64,000 bases of DNA, taken from positions 1 to 64,000 of the forward strand of contig NZ_QHJQ01000003.1 of NCBI RefSeq assembly GCF_003185655.1. Direction: 5' to 3'. Shown one piece after another: positions 9,096-19,380 of this stretch; the first letter of the stretch is position 1, and each line of letters begins with the position of its first letter. This DNA is from Coraliomargarita sinensis. GTDB taxonomy: Bacteria > Verrucomicrobiota > Verrucomicrobiia > Opitutales > Coraliomargaritaceae. The translations under genes were made by a program, and so were the position numbers. A model generated the notes under the pieces. It searched no databases. It saw nothing but the letters and a program-made list of their open reading frames with translations, and was not told the DNA's origin.

Positions 9096-9142
9096 GGCCG
9101 TCGCGATCAGTGAATCCATGAAGGAATACTGCCGCGACGGCC
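9096..9142 (-). terminator. Intrinsic terminator downstream of gap
   Basis: A 10-bp perfect stem GGCCGTCGCG / CGCGACGGCC with a 27-base loop. Read on the minus strand it is followed by TTTATTTTG. It lies 34 bp after the gap stop codon, so gap is probably transcribed separately from pgk-tpiA. Confidence 0.75.
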
Positions 9143-9175
9143 AGAAAGAATTATTCGGTTATGACCGAAATCCGA

Positions 9176-10201
<1,026 letters not shown>

Positions 10202-10561
10202 TTATCTAGTATTTTTGGTTTTCTATTTGAGATGAAAAACGTGAAAAATGCACTTGTAGAGGGCGAAGTTTCCTTGGCAAGCGTTATTCTGTGGTTTCAG
10301 GGAACCAAACTGTGTTTTATCAATCTAAACTTATTAAAGCCTGTCAAACTATTAGTTATATTAATCAATGGCCTCCCAAGAAGCGTTGTCCCTTCCTTGT
10401 AATACCTTGACACGGGCTTCACTTCTGGGACTTTTGCAGTATTGTGTTAATAGGGATACTCTCTCATCCCCAACCCTACCCAAGCCAGCATTCGCTTAGA
10501 GGCACGGGCACAAACATTTACCTGATTTTCAACAACTTAGCTTTCCAACCAAATTTACTTC
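10202..10561. other. Divergent intergenic region between gap and the desaturase gene
   Basis: This 360-bp A/T-rich stretch holds no convincing ORF and should carry both promoters. On the minus strand TTGACA (10342-10347) is a good -35 match for gap, but the best -10-like sequence is 18-20 bases away and poor. On the plus strand another TTGACA occurs at 10407-10412, again with no good -10. No riboswitch-like structure was recognised. Confidence 0.4.
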
Positions 10562-11665
10562 ATGAAGATTAAAAACTGGGATACCTTCTCTTTTGTCGTC
10601 GCCTATCACCTCCTGATACTCGCGCTTTTACCCTCATTTATCAGCGTGTTTTCATGGGGCGCTGTCGCGCTGTTCCTCGTCACCTATATTATTGGCGGGC
10701 TCTCCATTACCGTAGGCTACCACAGGCTCTACGCCCACCGCGCCTATGCCGCCAATCCTTTCTTCGAATGGTGTGTTTTGCTGGGTTCAGCACTCTCTTT
10801 TGAAATGTCGGCGCTCATGTGGTCGCACGACCACCGTCTCCACCACAATCATGTGGACACGGACAAAGACCCCTACTCCATTGAAAAGGGCTTCTGGTAT
10901 GCCCACGTGCTCTGGTTGTTCGACTACAAACGCAATTTCGATGCCTCTCTGGTCGGGGACCTTATGAAGAACCCCCGCGTCGTTCTTCAGGATCGTTACT
11001 ACGCGCACATTGTGATCGGGGTGAATCTGGCGGTTTTCCTGTTGGGCTGGGCCCTTCTCGGTAGCGCTCTGGCCTCTTTCTACCTTGGTTTTCTTGTCCG
11101 GATGGCGATGATCCACCACAGCACCTGGTTCATCAATTCCCTCTGCCACACCATCGGCTCGAAGACATACGCCCGCGAACTCAGTGCAGTGGATAACGCT
11201 ATTCTGGCTCTACTCACGTTTGGCGAAGGCTATCATAACTATCACCACGCCTTTGCCGCCGATTACCGCAACGGTATCCGCTGGTACCATTTCGACCCGT
11301 CCAAATGGACCATCTGGCTGGCCTCCAAACTTGGCTTGGCCAAAAACCTGCGCTCCATCAACAACGTGACGGTACAGAAATCGCTCGTACAAAAGGACAA
11401 AAAGATGATCCTCGAGCATATTAGCGACGATGTAGATGAATTCGCGGCAGAGCTGCGTGAAAAACTGGAGGAGCTTTCAACTGCCTTTGAAGAAAAGGCC
11501 TCCGCACTTATGATTAAGGTACGTGAGTTGAAAAAAGCCTCTGCGGAACAACGCAAGCTCCTGCAGCGTGAAATCAGCGCGCTCCGTGCCTCGCTCAAAG
11601 AGACCTGGGACGAGTGGGTTCAAGTGACCCGTATGGCGGCCCGGCAATACGAGTTTGCACACTAG
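10562..11665 (+). CDS. Acyl-lipid/acyl-CoA delta-9-type fatty acid desaturase with C-terminal coiled coil
   Basis: A 367-residue membrane di-iron desaturase introducing a double bond into acyl chains. The three histidine boxes are HRLYAH (54-59), HDHRLHH (89-95) and HNYHH (about 231-235), with four hydrophobic helices between and around them (about 10-30, 33-52, 142-162, 165-180). The catalytic domain ends near residue 265. The final 90 or so residues are highly charged and helical (DEFAAELREKLEELSTAFEE and beyond), predicting a coiled coil not found in typical bacterial stearoyl-CoA-desaturase-like proteins. It has no partner gene. Confidence 0.9.
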   Translation: MKIKNWDTFSFVVAYHLLILALLPSFISVFSWGAVALFLVTYIIGGLSITVGYHRLYAHRAYAANPFFEWCVLLGSALSFEMSALMWSHDHRLHHNHVDTDKDPYSIEKGFWYAHVLWLFDYKRNFDASLVGDLMKNPRVVLQDRYYAHIVIGVNLAVFLLGWALLGSALASFYLGFLVRMAMIHHSTWFINSLCHTIGSKTYARELSAVDNAILALLTFGEGYHNYHHAFAADYRNGIRWYHFDPSKWTIWLASKLGLAKNLRSINNVTVQKSLVQKDKKMILEHISDDVDEFAAELREKLEELSTAFEEKASALMIKVRELKKASAEQRKLLQREISALRASLKETWDEWVQVTRMAARQYEFAH

Positions 11666-11890
11666 TATGGCAGCGACCGCAATTGGGATTTTGCGGTCTG
11701 CCAGCATTTCAGCTCGAGGCATTCTTTCGTCCGTGTCATAGGATTCCCGTAGGTCTCTGTTGCGCTCCAATCCAGGAACGGCTCATAAAGCGGCCCGTTT
11801 ATTGCTGTCCGTGTCTATGCACTTGACTCGAAATAGCTCAATTTCATCCTCCAAACCCGATAGTGTTGCTTAATATGGGAGCCTAAACGC

Positions 11891-13165
11891 ATGTCGGATA
11901 ACCGCGCAAACTTCGCTAAACTACAGGAAAAGATCGAAAAATCGAAAGCTCCGGCAATTGACTTTGGGATCCAGCTTCTTCCTGTCTCCCATAATGAATT
12001 CCAGGCCCGCTGGTCGCTGAACAAAGAGATGCTGGACGCAGGCCTAAAGGTCGCCTCGCACGATGAAGGCGATACGCATTTGGTACTGCGGGCATACTCA
12101 CTCCCAGCGGCGTCGGACAGTTCCCATTTCTCCAGTGTCTGGCACGACTACCGAATCGACAGCACCGATAACAGCGGTTACTTCACCCTGCCCGCACCAG
12201 CCCCAAAAATCAACGCTGCCCTCGGCCTAATCAATAGATCCGGACGGTTCAGTCCGCTGGTACGGGGCGAAGCGGTGGCACTCCCGGCCGCACCATCGCC
12301 GGAACCGCCAAAACCGGCGGCCCCCGAAGCCAAAGCCGAGGACTCCGCAGCCCATGAAGACAAAGCGGCAGCTGATTTCCCCACGGATCAAAATGCACTG
12401 CATTCCGTGGTCCTCAACGAGAGGGAAATTGCCGAGCGCTTGGAGCATATTACCGGGCTGCCGGAGAGCTTCAAGTCCAGGAACCCGGCAATTACAAAAT
12501 CGAGACAATCCAACGAACAGAACGGCCCGGGCCACTCCACCGGAGTTGCGAGCACCCCGCCAGAGACGACGTGGCTCGATGAAGTGGAAACTCTCAAGAC
12601 GGTTCGCCACAACATGGCGATCAATCCGGAACCGAACTTTTCGGACAGTAGGCAGGACACTCCTCCAGCCGAGGCTTCTTCGCAGGAACAACCAAAACCA
12701 CGGACAGGCGGCGCATCGGAGCAACTGGCCAGCCAGTGGGAGGATATCTGGAGTGGCAATGCACCCGTTCAAGTCAGAGCAGAGTACGTCCTCACCGGTA
12801 AAATCGCATCGGGCATGAAGCTGATGATGGGGAACGAAATCCTGCAACCGGCCCCGGGCGGATTCATCGTATGGAAGCGAACGCTGGAATCTTTCAACCA
12901 GATCTGGCCTCTGCTCAACGCGGCTCTGACGAGCCCCTCCGTCGCGGCAGGCCCCTCACTGGAATTTTTCAAGGATGTGCATCCCTCCGAGCGCTTGCTC
13001 GAGCTACACGCCGCTTTGGAAATTGAAGGAAAAATAACCGACCCTGCATATGCCAGTTTACTGCCTACCGATTTACAACTGGATGCGGACGGCACCTTCA
13101 AACTCAGGCGAATGCTTCCCGACGGTGCCGTAATCTTGCCCGGCCTCTCCCTGATTGCAGGTTAG
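11891..13165 (+). CDS. DUF4912 domain protein
   Basis: A 424-residue protein. Residues about 20-125 match the DUF4912 pattern: LVLRAYSLP, a SVWHDYRID segment, then GYFTLPAPAPKINAALGLINR and GRFSPLVRGEAVALP. A Pro/Ala/Glu-rich linker (about 130-170) and a disordered middle lead to a C-terminal domain (about 295-424) with FIVWKRTLESFNQIWPLL. DUF4912 genes are often found next to GH57 alpha-glucan branching enzymes, as here, where the next gene starts 22 bp later. A carbohydrate-binding or regulatory role in glycogen metabolism is inferred from context only. Confidence 0.75.
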   Translation: MSDNRANFAKLQEKIEKSKAPAIDFGIQLLPVSHNEFQARWSLNKEMLDAGLKVASHDEGDTHLVLRAYSLPAASDSSHFSSVWHDYRIDSTDNSGYFTLPAPAPKINAALGLINRSGRFSPLVRGEAVALPAAPSPEPPKPAAPEAKAEDSAAHEDKAAADFPTDQNALHSVVLNEREIAERLEHITGLPESFKSRNPAITKSRQSNEQNGPGHSTGVASTPPETTWLDEVETLKTVRHNMAINPEPNFSDSRQDTPPAEASSQEQPKPRTGGASEQLASQWEDIWSGNAPVQVRAEYVLTGKIASGMKLMMGNEILQPAPGGFIVWKRTLESFNQIWPLLNAALTSPSVAAGPSLEFFKDVHPSERLLELHAALEIEGKITDPAYASLLPTDLQLDADGTFKLRRMLPDGAVILPGLSLIAG

Positions 13166-13187
13166 CGCACAGACGGCCGACATCGAC

Positions 13188-14759
13188 ATGTCGCACGAAG
13201 CGCAGAATCAGACCCGACGGGTTGTCAGCTTCCTCCTTCACGCGCACCTGCCCTACGGCTACAACCACGCGAGCCAGAACTCGCTGGAACAAGCCTGGCT
13301 TTATGAAGCCGTAACGCATTGCTACCTGCCGCTGCTTTCCATGCTCAAGCGATTGGAACCCAAAGACAGCCCTTGGCTGACAGTCTCGCTCTCACCCACC
13401 CTTCTCGAACTTTGGAGCCATCGGAATTTTGCCCACGACTACCGGGCGCACTTAAAAGAGGGCCTGCGTATCATTGAGTCGGAAACGGAGCATCCAGCTC
13501 ATCCACAGGAAAGACGTCAACGGGCACGGGAAATTATGGCCGACTGGGAAGAAGCCGGAGCGCGGTTCGAAAGTATTGACGGGAAATTACCTTCCGCGTT
13601 CGCCGACCTGGCAGAATCGGGAAAAATCGAGCTGATCACGACCGCGGCAACCCATGCCTTTCTTCCCGCCTTTCAGAACGACTCCTGCTTTCGTCGTTTT
13701 CAAATCGGCAACGGGATAGAAACTTTCAAGCGTCATACCGGCATCCACCCAAAGGGTTTCTGGCTGCCGGAATGCGCTTACTTCGACGGTTTGGAAAACG
13801 ACCTCGCTTCCTATGGCATCGAGTATTTCGGACTGGAAGAACAAGGCCTGGCCCGCGCCACTCCGAAAGCCTCCATCCGCGCGCCTCTATCCTGCCCGAA
13901 CGGCCTGCTTGCTCTGGGCCGGGACAATACTCTCTCGCAAAAAGTGTGGAGTGCACGCAGCGGCTACCCCGGGCATTCGCACTACCGGGAATTCCATCAC
14001 GATGGTATTCACCAAGTGGATACAGAGATATGTAAGCAGTTCGCCTTACCCGATAGCGGCAGGCTGCCATTCGGATTGAAATACTGGCGCGTGACCGGAA
14101 CCCCGGAGAAAGATTGGTACGAACCCGAGCGGGCCAAAGAGCAAGCGGAGCTCGATGCCGGGGATTTTATAAAAGAGATCGAAAGCACCGAAGAAGGGCT
14201 GGTTTTTCTACCCTTTGACGCCGAGCTTTTCGGACACTGGTGGTATGAGGGGCCGGTTTGGCTTGAGAACGTGCTCAAGCGGACAAGCCGGCTCGCGAAC
14301 ACATCGTTAAAAGCCAGCCATCAAGCAGCCAAATCATTCACAGGCCCGCCGCAGGGCCGGCCGGCGGCATCCACCTGGGGGCGTAGAGGTGATTACTCCT
14401 TCTGGGTCAACCGCGATACCGATTGGATCTATGCCCTCCTATGCCACTGCTCGGAGGATTTACGCCGTCTGATTGAGCTCAACGGCCCGGCCGGCGGTGA
14501 TTCGGAAAAAGACCGGGGTATCCGCCAGGCCGGACGGGAACTGCTTCTGGCCAGTGCTTCCGACTGGCCCTTCATGCTCCGAGCCGGGGCGACCGGGGAG
14601 TATGCCATGGAGCGTCTACACCAACACATCAAGCGGTGCCGGTTTCTGGTCGATTCGATTCGGGAAGAGAGGCTCGACCCCAGAGACCTGGCCTTACTGG
14701 AAGAACGAAACCCCGCATTCCTGAAGATCTCTCTCGCACCCTACTTCAATCGCCCTTAA
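13188..14759 (+). CDS. GH57 1,4-alpha-glucan branching enzyme (DUF1957 type)
   Basis: A 523-residue GH57 enzyme expected to create alpha-1,6 branches in glycogen by transglycosylation. The N-terminal LLHAHLPYGY, the nucleophile-bearing GFWLPECAYFDGLE, and the acid-base motif PFDAELFGHWWYEGP are the signatures of GH57 branching enzymes, and the C-terminal helical domain holding SDWPFMLRAGATGEYAMER is characteristic. The ATG at 13188 fits the family; an upstream in-frame ATG overlaps the DUF4912 gene. It is cotranscribed with the DUF4912 gene and glgA, which supports a glycogen role. Confidence 0.9.
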   Translation: MSHEAQNQTRRVVSFLLHAHLPYGYNHASQNSLEQAWLYEAVTHCYLPLLSMLKRLEPKDSPWLTVSLSPTLLELWSHRNFAHDYRAHLKEGLRIIESETEHPAHPQERRQRAREIMADWEEAGARFESIDGKLPSAFADLAESGKIELITTAATHAFLPAFQNDSCFRRFQIGNGIETFKRHTGIHPKGFWLPECAYFDGLENDLASYGIEYFGLEEQGLARATPKASIRAPLSCPNGLLALGRDNTLSQKVWSARSGYPGHSHYREFHHDGIHQVDTEICKQFALPDSGRLPFGLKYWRVTGTPEKDWYEPERAKEQAELDAGDFIKEIESTEEGLVFLPFDAELFGHWWYEGPVWLENVLKRTSRLANTSLKASHQAAKSFTGPPQGRPAASTWGRRGDYSFWVNRDTDWIYALLCHCSEDLRRLIELNGPAGGDSEKDRGIRQAGRELLLASASDWPFMLRAGATGEYAMERLHQHIKRCRFLVDSIREERLDPRDLALLEERNPAFLKISLAPYFNRP

Positions 14760-14798
14760 ACCCTTTACTCGAACACGCACATCCAACACTTGTTTTTT

Positions 14799-16604
14799 AT
14801 GCCGAAAAAACCAGCCACTTCATTCGGGAGTAAGCCAAAAAAAGCATCTGATTCGAAAACGGTGAAGCCTGCCCGCAAAAAGCCGGTAAATAGAGCAGAG
14901 ACCGGCAAGGACCAAGGACCGGCGAAAAAGAAAGCCGTCAAAAAACGGGCGGTTAAACGGGCATCCCCAAAAGTGCCCGCTAAAGCCAAGTCGCCAAGGG
15001 CCGAGACTCCCAAGGAAGCCCCGGGAAACCTTCATGGGAATCTTGAATCCGTTGAAACGCCGACTCAACCTGAACCCGTGAATTCGGAGCAGGCACTTCA
15101 CAACGTTTTTCTCCATGAAGAAGTCCCCAGCCTGAACGTGGTCCACATCAGCCCGGAAATGGCACCCGTTTCCAAGGTCGGCGGCCTCGCGGATGTTGTT
15201 TACGGACTCACGCAGGAACTCGCGATCCGCGGCAACAACGTCGAGATCATTCTGCCGAAATACGATAACATGCGGTACGACCACATTTATGGTCTCTGCG
15301 AGAGCTTCCACGACCTATGGGTGCCGTGGTACGACGGCGCGATCCATTGCACGGTTTACTTCGGTTTTGTGCACGAGCGTAAATGCTTTTTCATCGAACC
15401 GCACTCGCAGGATAATTTTTTCAACCGAGGAAAATACTACGGGGAGCAGGACGATGTTTGGCGTTTCGCCTTCTTCTCCCGCGCCGCTATGGAGTTCCTG
15501 CTCCAATCCGGAAAACGCCCCGACATCATTCATTGCCACGACTGGCATACCGGCCTGGTCCCAGTTTACCTTTGGGAGATTTACGAACACATGGGACTCG
15601 GCAACAGCCGGGTCTGTTACACGATTCACAACTTCAAGCACCAGGGCATGTGCGGCGGCGAGTTACTTGAGGCCACAGGGCTCCACCGTCCTGAACATTA
15701 TTTCGACAAGAGCCGTCTTGGCGATGACCATCACGATGGCGCCCTGAATTTGATGAAAGGCGGCATCGTGTACTCCAACTTCGTGACCACAGTCTCCCCC
15801 ACGCATGCCAGAGAAGTCAGGGATATGGGCCAGGGCTTCGGTCTCGAAAGTACATTGCAAACCCATGCCCCGAAATACGGCGGCGTCCTGAACGGGATCG
15901 ACTACGAAGCGTGGAACCCTCAGAGCGACAAGCACCTGGCCGCGCAATACAACGCCGATACGGTGGGGAAGAAATACGACAATAAGCGGGCACTTCGGGA
16001 ACGGCTGCTTCTCGCCGACAACGAAAAGCCTATCATCGCCCACATCGGCAGGCTGGACCCCCAAAAAGGCCTCGAACTGGTTCGCCACGCCATCTTTCAC
16101 TGCGTCAATAACGGCGCGCAATTCGTTCTCCTTGGCAGCAGTCCGGAGCCATCGATCAACGCTTACTTCTGGCATCTCAAAAACGAGATTAATGAAAACC
16201 CGGACTGTCATTTGGAAATCGGCTTCGACGAGGACCTCGCCCGCCTGATCTACGCCGGCTCCGACATGATGCTTGTGCCCAGCCGCTTCGAACCCTGCGG
16301 CCTCACTCAGCTCATTTCCATGCGCTACGGCACCGTGCCGGTTGTGCGCGCTGTCGGCGGTTTGGCCGACACCGTCTTCGACAAGGACTACAGCCATGTC
16401 GAACTGAACAAACGCAACGGCTATGTCTTTCATGAAGACAGTTACACCGGCGTCGAAACCGCACTGTCACGAGCCATTGCCTGCTACTACCAATATCCCG
16501 ACCACTTCCGCCACCTCATGCTTAACGCCATGAAGACGGATTACTCGTGGAACGTTCCGGGCCAACACTACCTGAATATTTACAACCACATCCGAAAAAA
16601 GTAG
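14799..16604 (+). CDS. glgA: Glycogen synthase (ADP-glucose type) with basic N-terminal extension
   Basis: A 601-residue GT5 enzyme elongating alpha-1,4-glucan from ADP-glucose (or UDP-glucose). The catalytic part begins near residue 107 with VHISPEMAPVSKVGGLADV (KVGG binds the nucleotide diphosphate), then has HCHDWHTGL, NGIDYEAWNP, AHIGRLDPQKGLEL and the acidic motif PSRFEPCGLTQ. Before it lie about 100 residues of a Lys/Ala/Pro-rich extension (PKKPATSFGSKPKKASDSK and on) unlike usual bacterial GlgA. The ATG at 14799 is preferred to an upstream TTG. It follows the GH57 branching enzyme by 39 bp. Confidence 0.95.
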   Translation: MPKKPATSFGSKPKKASDSKTVKPARKKPVNRAETGKDQGPAKKKAVKKRAVKRASPKVPAKAKSPRAETPKEAPGNLHGNLESVETPTQPEPVNSEQALHNVFLHEEVPSLNVVHISPEMAPVSKVGGLADVVYGLTQELAIRGNNVEIILPKYDNMRYDHIYGLCESFHDLWVPWYDGAIHCTVYFGFVHERKCFFIEPHSQDNFFNRGKYYGEQDDVWRFAFFSRAAMEFLLQSGKRPDIIHCHDWHTGLVPVYLWEIYEHMGLGNSRVCYTIHNFKHQGMCGGELLEATGLHRPEHYFDKSRLGDDHHDGALNLMKGGIVYSNFVTTVSPTHAREVRDMGQGFGLESTLQTHAPKYGGVLNGIDYEAWNPQSDKHLAAQYNADTVGKKYDNKRALRERLLLADNEKPIIAHIGRLDPQKGLELVRHAIFHCVNNGAQFVLLGSSPEPSINAYFWHLKNEINENPDCHLEIGFDEDLARLIYAGSDMMLVPSRFEPCGLTQLISMRYGTVPVVRAVGGLADTVFDKDYSHVELNKRNGYVFHEDSYTGVETALSRAIACYYQYPDHFRHLMLNAMKTDYSWNVPGQHYLNIYNHIRKK

Positions 16605-16678
16605 CTGCCTCCAAGCCCAGGGTCGAATGAGCCGCTCGTTCCCAAATTCACGGCCAAGCCCGACCAACATGACTAAGC

Positions 16679-19198
16679 ATGCCGATCAACCGACTCAATC
16701 AATATATAAGACACCTCAATCCTTTTAAGCATGCCAGACACACTTCAAACTCTGAAATGAGCTCTCCAAAAAATCATATTCAAGCCGCCTACTGGATCCG
16801 TCCCGGGCAGTGCTGCGTTCTCCTGGCCCGCAACTGGAAAAAGAACGACACGCCACCGATCCAACTGAATGCCAAAAACCTGAGGATGAAAAACCTCCGG
16901 CACATGGAAGCCGAGGAAATCGGGCGTTTTACGGGGTACTACGAAGACGGCGACCACATCATCTTCTGCCTGAACCCCCTGCGCTACCCGCATGTTGATT
17001 TTGACCACGACCCGGTGCGGGCGGCAGGGCCCTTCAACGACTGGGGGCGCTCGGAAGATGCGGCCGGCTTCAACCTGAGCCGGGCGGAAACCCAATCCGG
17101 CAAGCCCCTGTACAAGGTCGCCATTCCCCGCGAGCGAGTCGTCTCTGCCGGAAAGCAAATGACTTTCAAATTCGTCACCCAAAGCTGGCACTGGCTCACC
17201 CCCTTGCGCTGCGCCGCCAACCTAGTCGAGGACAAAGCGGGCAATCTGAACTACGGCCTGAATGTCTCACGCAGCGGCAAGCATGCTTTCATTTTCGAGG
17301 TCGATGGCGGACGCGGCATGGAACAAGTTGCTGAAGTCTCCTGGAAAAATGAATCGCCCAAGACGATCGTGCCCGGCCTCTTCTTTTACGACCTGACTTC
17401 CGACAAGCCCTGCGGTCCATCGATCACTGGGGGTGACACCGTACTCCGTCTTTTTGCCCCCCGCGCGACACGCGTGTCGGTTGAAGTCGCGGATAATGTC
17501 ACTTTTAAAAATTTACAGCGTCACGACCTCGAACTCACCGACGACCAAGTTACTTGGGAGGTCAGATTAAATGGCAACTTTCACGGCTGGTACTACCGTC
17601 TTTTTGTGGATGGCCCCGACGATGGACGCACGACCCATTTTGACTACGGCAAGGCATTGCTTGACCCCTGGGCCCGAGCCACGACAGGGCCGGAAGGCCC
17701 CGGTATCATTCTCGACCCGGCACGTGAAAACGCGATTAGGAAGCTTCACCAATCACCGGACTGGCAGGAACTAAGTATTCTGGAATGCCATGTTCGGGAT
17801 CTGGTGCACCACGCGCCGATCAAATTGAGCGAAAAAGAACGCCTCGGTTTTGCCGGTGTGACCAAACTGGTGCGGCAGAAAGACAGCTATTTGCATACAC
17901 TCGGCGTGAACGCCTTGGAGTTTCAACCGATTCAACAATTCGATAGCACGACGCAGGAAGAATACCACTGGGGCTACATGACGAATAATTTCTTCGCCCC
18001 CTGTGCGTGGTATGGTACCGATCCGGAACGCGGCACCCAGAATACCGAATTCCGGGAAATGGTGGCCGCCTGCCATCAGGAGAAATTCTCGGTGATTATC
18101 GACGTGGTCTACAACCACCTCGGCGAACCACCCAACCTGCTTTTTATCGACAAGGCTTATTACTTTCACCTCAACGCCGAAGGCCATCTCATGAACTGGT
18201 CCGGCTGCGGCAATGTCCTTCGGGCCGAATCTGCCATGTCACTCCGGCTCATCATCGAGAGCCTGACGCATTTGGTACGCGCATACGATGTCGACGGCTT
18301 CCGTTTCGATCTGGCCGAGCTGATCAGTATTGAAGTGCTCAAGCAAATCGGCGATGCCCTTCGAAAGGTAAAACCATCGGTTGTTCTGATTGCCGAGCCC
18401 TGGAGCTTCCGCGGCAGTATCCAGTGGGATACACGCATGGCCGGCTTTGCCTTCTGGAACGACGGCTTCCGCGAATTTACCCGCGAGTTCGTCAAGGGGC
18501 ACAGTAACCACAACGCCCTGACCTACTATGTCAAAGGCTGCATCGACCAGATGGCCGCTTGGCCGGCCCAGAGCATCAACTACGTCGAGTCACATGACGA
18601 CCGCACCTGGATCGATGATATCACAGAAAACGAAAATTTTAACGGCGAACAGCCCACCCACAACGATATCCTTCGTAGCCATATGATGGCGGCGCTCCTC
18701 TATACCTCAGTGGGTGTGCCGATGCTTTCCTGCGGCCAGGATTTCATGCGTTCAAAAGGAGGCATTCACAACACCTACCAGATGGGAGAGGTGAACGCCC
18801 TCAACTATCTACACATCGGCAACTTCAAGGAAACACACAATTATTTCAAAAGTTGGATCGCCTTCCGAAAGTCAAAATGGGGCAAAATTCTACGACTGGA
18901 AAAGAACCCCGGAGATGGCTATCTTAGGGTCTTCCGATGTGACCACGGCGAACGTTCCTGCACGGCCCTGCTCTTCAATGCCGACCGCGCCCTGGGGCCT
19001 AAACAAATCCTGCTCGCACTGAACCCGCATTTTGAGGATCACAAAATCCACCTCTACGATGTCGATGGATCCGATTGGTCCCCCATCGCCGACATCTGGA
19101 ACTTCGATATGAAGGGAATTGAAGACACCCGCCTGAACGAAAGTGAACGCAACATCTATCTCGGACACATGACATTGGGGCTTTGGGTCCGGGAGTGA
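16679..19198 (+). CDS. GH13 alpha-amylase superfamily enzyme, pullulanase/debranching-like
   Basis: An 839-residue protein with an N-terminal region, one or two CBM48-like beta domains (about 95-335) and a GH13 barrel. The four catalytic regions are visible: IIDVVYNHL, GFRFDLAEL (nucleophile Asp), LIAEPWSF (acid/base Glu) and YVESHDDRTW. The YHWGYMTNNFFAP segment resembles type I pullulanases and isoamylases, so alpha-1,6 debranching of glycogen is most likely; a branching or other transferase activity cannot be excluded. There is no signal peptide, so it is cytoplasmic. The start may be the ATG at 16757 (MSSPKNHIQ). It follows glgA by 74 bp. Confidence 0.82.
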   Translation: MPINRLNQYIRHLNPFKHARHTSNSEMSSPKNHIQAAYWIRPGQCCVLLARNWKKNDTPPIQLNAKNLRMKNLRHMEAEEIGRFTGYYEDGDHIIFCLNPLRYPHVDFDHDPVRAAGPFNDWGRSEDAAGFNLSRAETQSGKPLYKVAIPRERVVSAGKQMTFKFVTQSWHWLTPLRCAANLVEDKAGNLNYGLNVSRSGKHAFIFEVDGGRGMEQVAEVSWKNESPKTIVPGLFFYDLTSDKPCGPSITGGDTVLRLFAPRATRVSVEVADNVTFKNLQRHDLELTDDQVTWEVRLNGNFHGWYYRLFVDGPDDGRTTHFDYGKALLDPWARATTGPEGPGIILDPARENAIRKLHQSPDWQELSILECHVRDLVHHAPIKLSEKERLGFAGVTKLVRQKDSYLHTLGVNALEFQPIQQFDSTTQEEYHWGYMTNNFFAPCAWYGTDPERGTQNTEFREMVAACHQEKFSVIIDVVYNHLGEPPNLLFIDKAYYFHLNAEGHLMNWSGCGNVLRAESAMSLRLIIESLTHLVRAYDVDGFRFDLAELISIEVLKQIGDALRKVKPSVVLIAEPWSFRGSIQWDTRMAGFAFWNDGFREFTREFVKGHSNHNALTYYVKGCIDQMAAWPAQSINYVESHDDRTWIDDITENENFNGEQPTHNDILRSHMMAALLYTSVGVPMLSCGQDFMRSKGGIHNTYQMGEVNALNYLHIGNFKETHNYFKSWIAFRKSKWGKILRLEKNPGDGYLRVFRCDHGERSCTALLFNADRALGPKQILLALNPHFEDHKIHLYDVDGSDWSPIADIWNFDMKGIEDTRLNESERNIYLGHMTLGLWVRE

Positions 19199-19285
19199 CG
19201 TGCGCTCAAAGTATTTAGAAAAGTATGTCGGCCTCTCGCTCTGGACTTATACCAATTTAAAAAAGAATTGATACTTAATGGTTGT

Positions 19286-19318
19286 AGCGAGCCTACCGAG
19301 ACAGAACGTTCTGAGTTG
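19286..19318. repeat. Dispersed 32-bp intergenic repeat, copy 1
   Basis: AGCGAGCCTACCGAGACAGA followed by ACGTTCTGAGTT matches 28 of 32 bases with a copy at 35142-35173. Both copies lie in non-coding spacers on the plus strand. The function is unknown. Confidence 0.65.
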
Positions 19319-19380
19319 GCTATAAGTGAGTCTTCGCGGTATGCCTTGCCTTCTCCAAAGCCAGATTGGCGCATGCGTGC

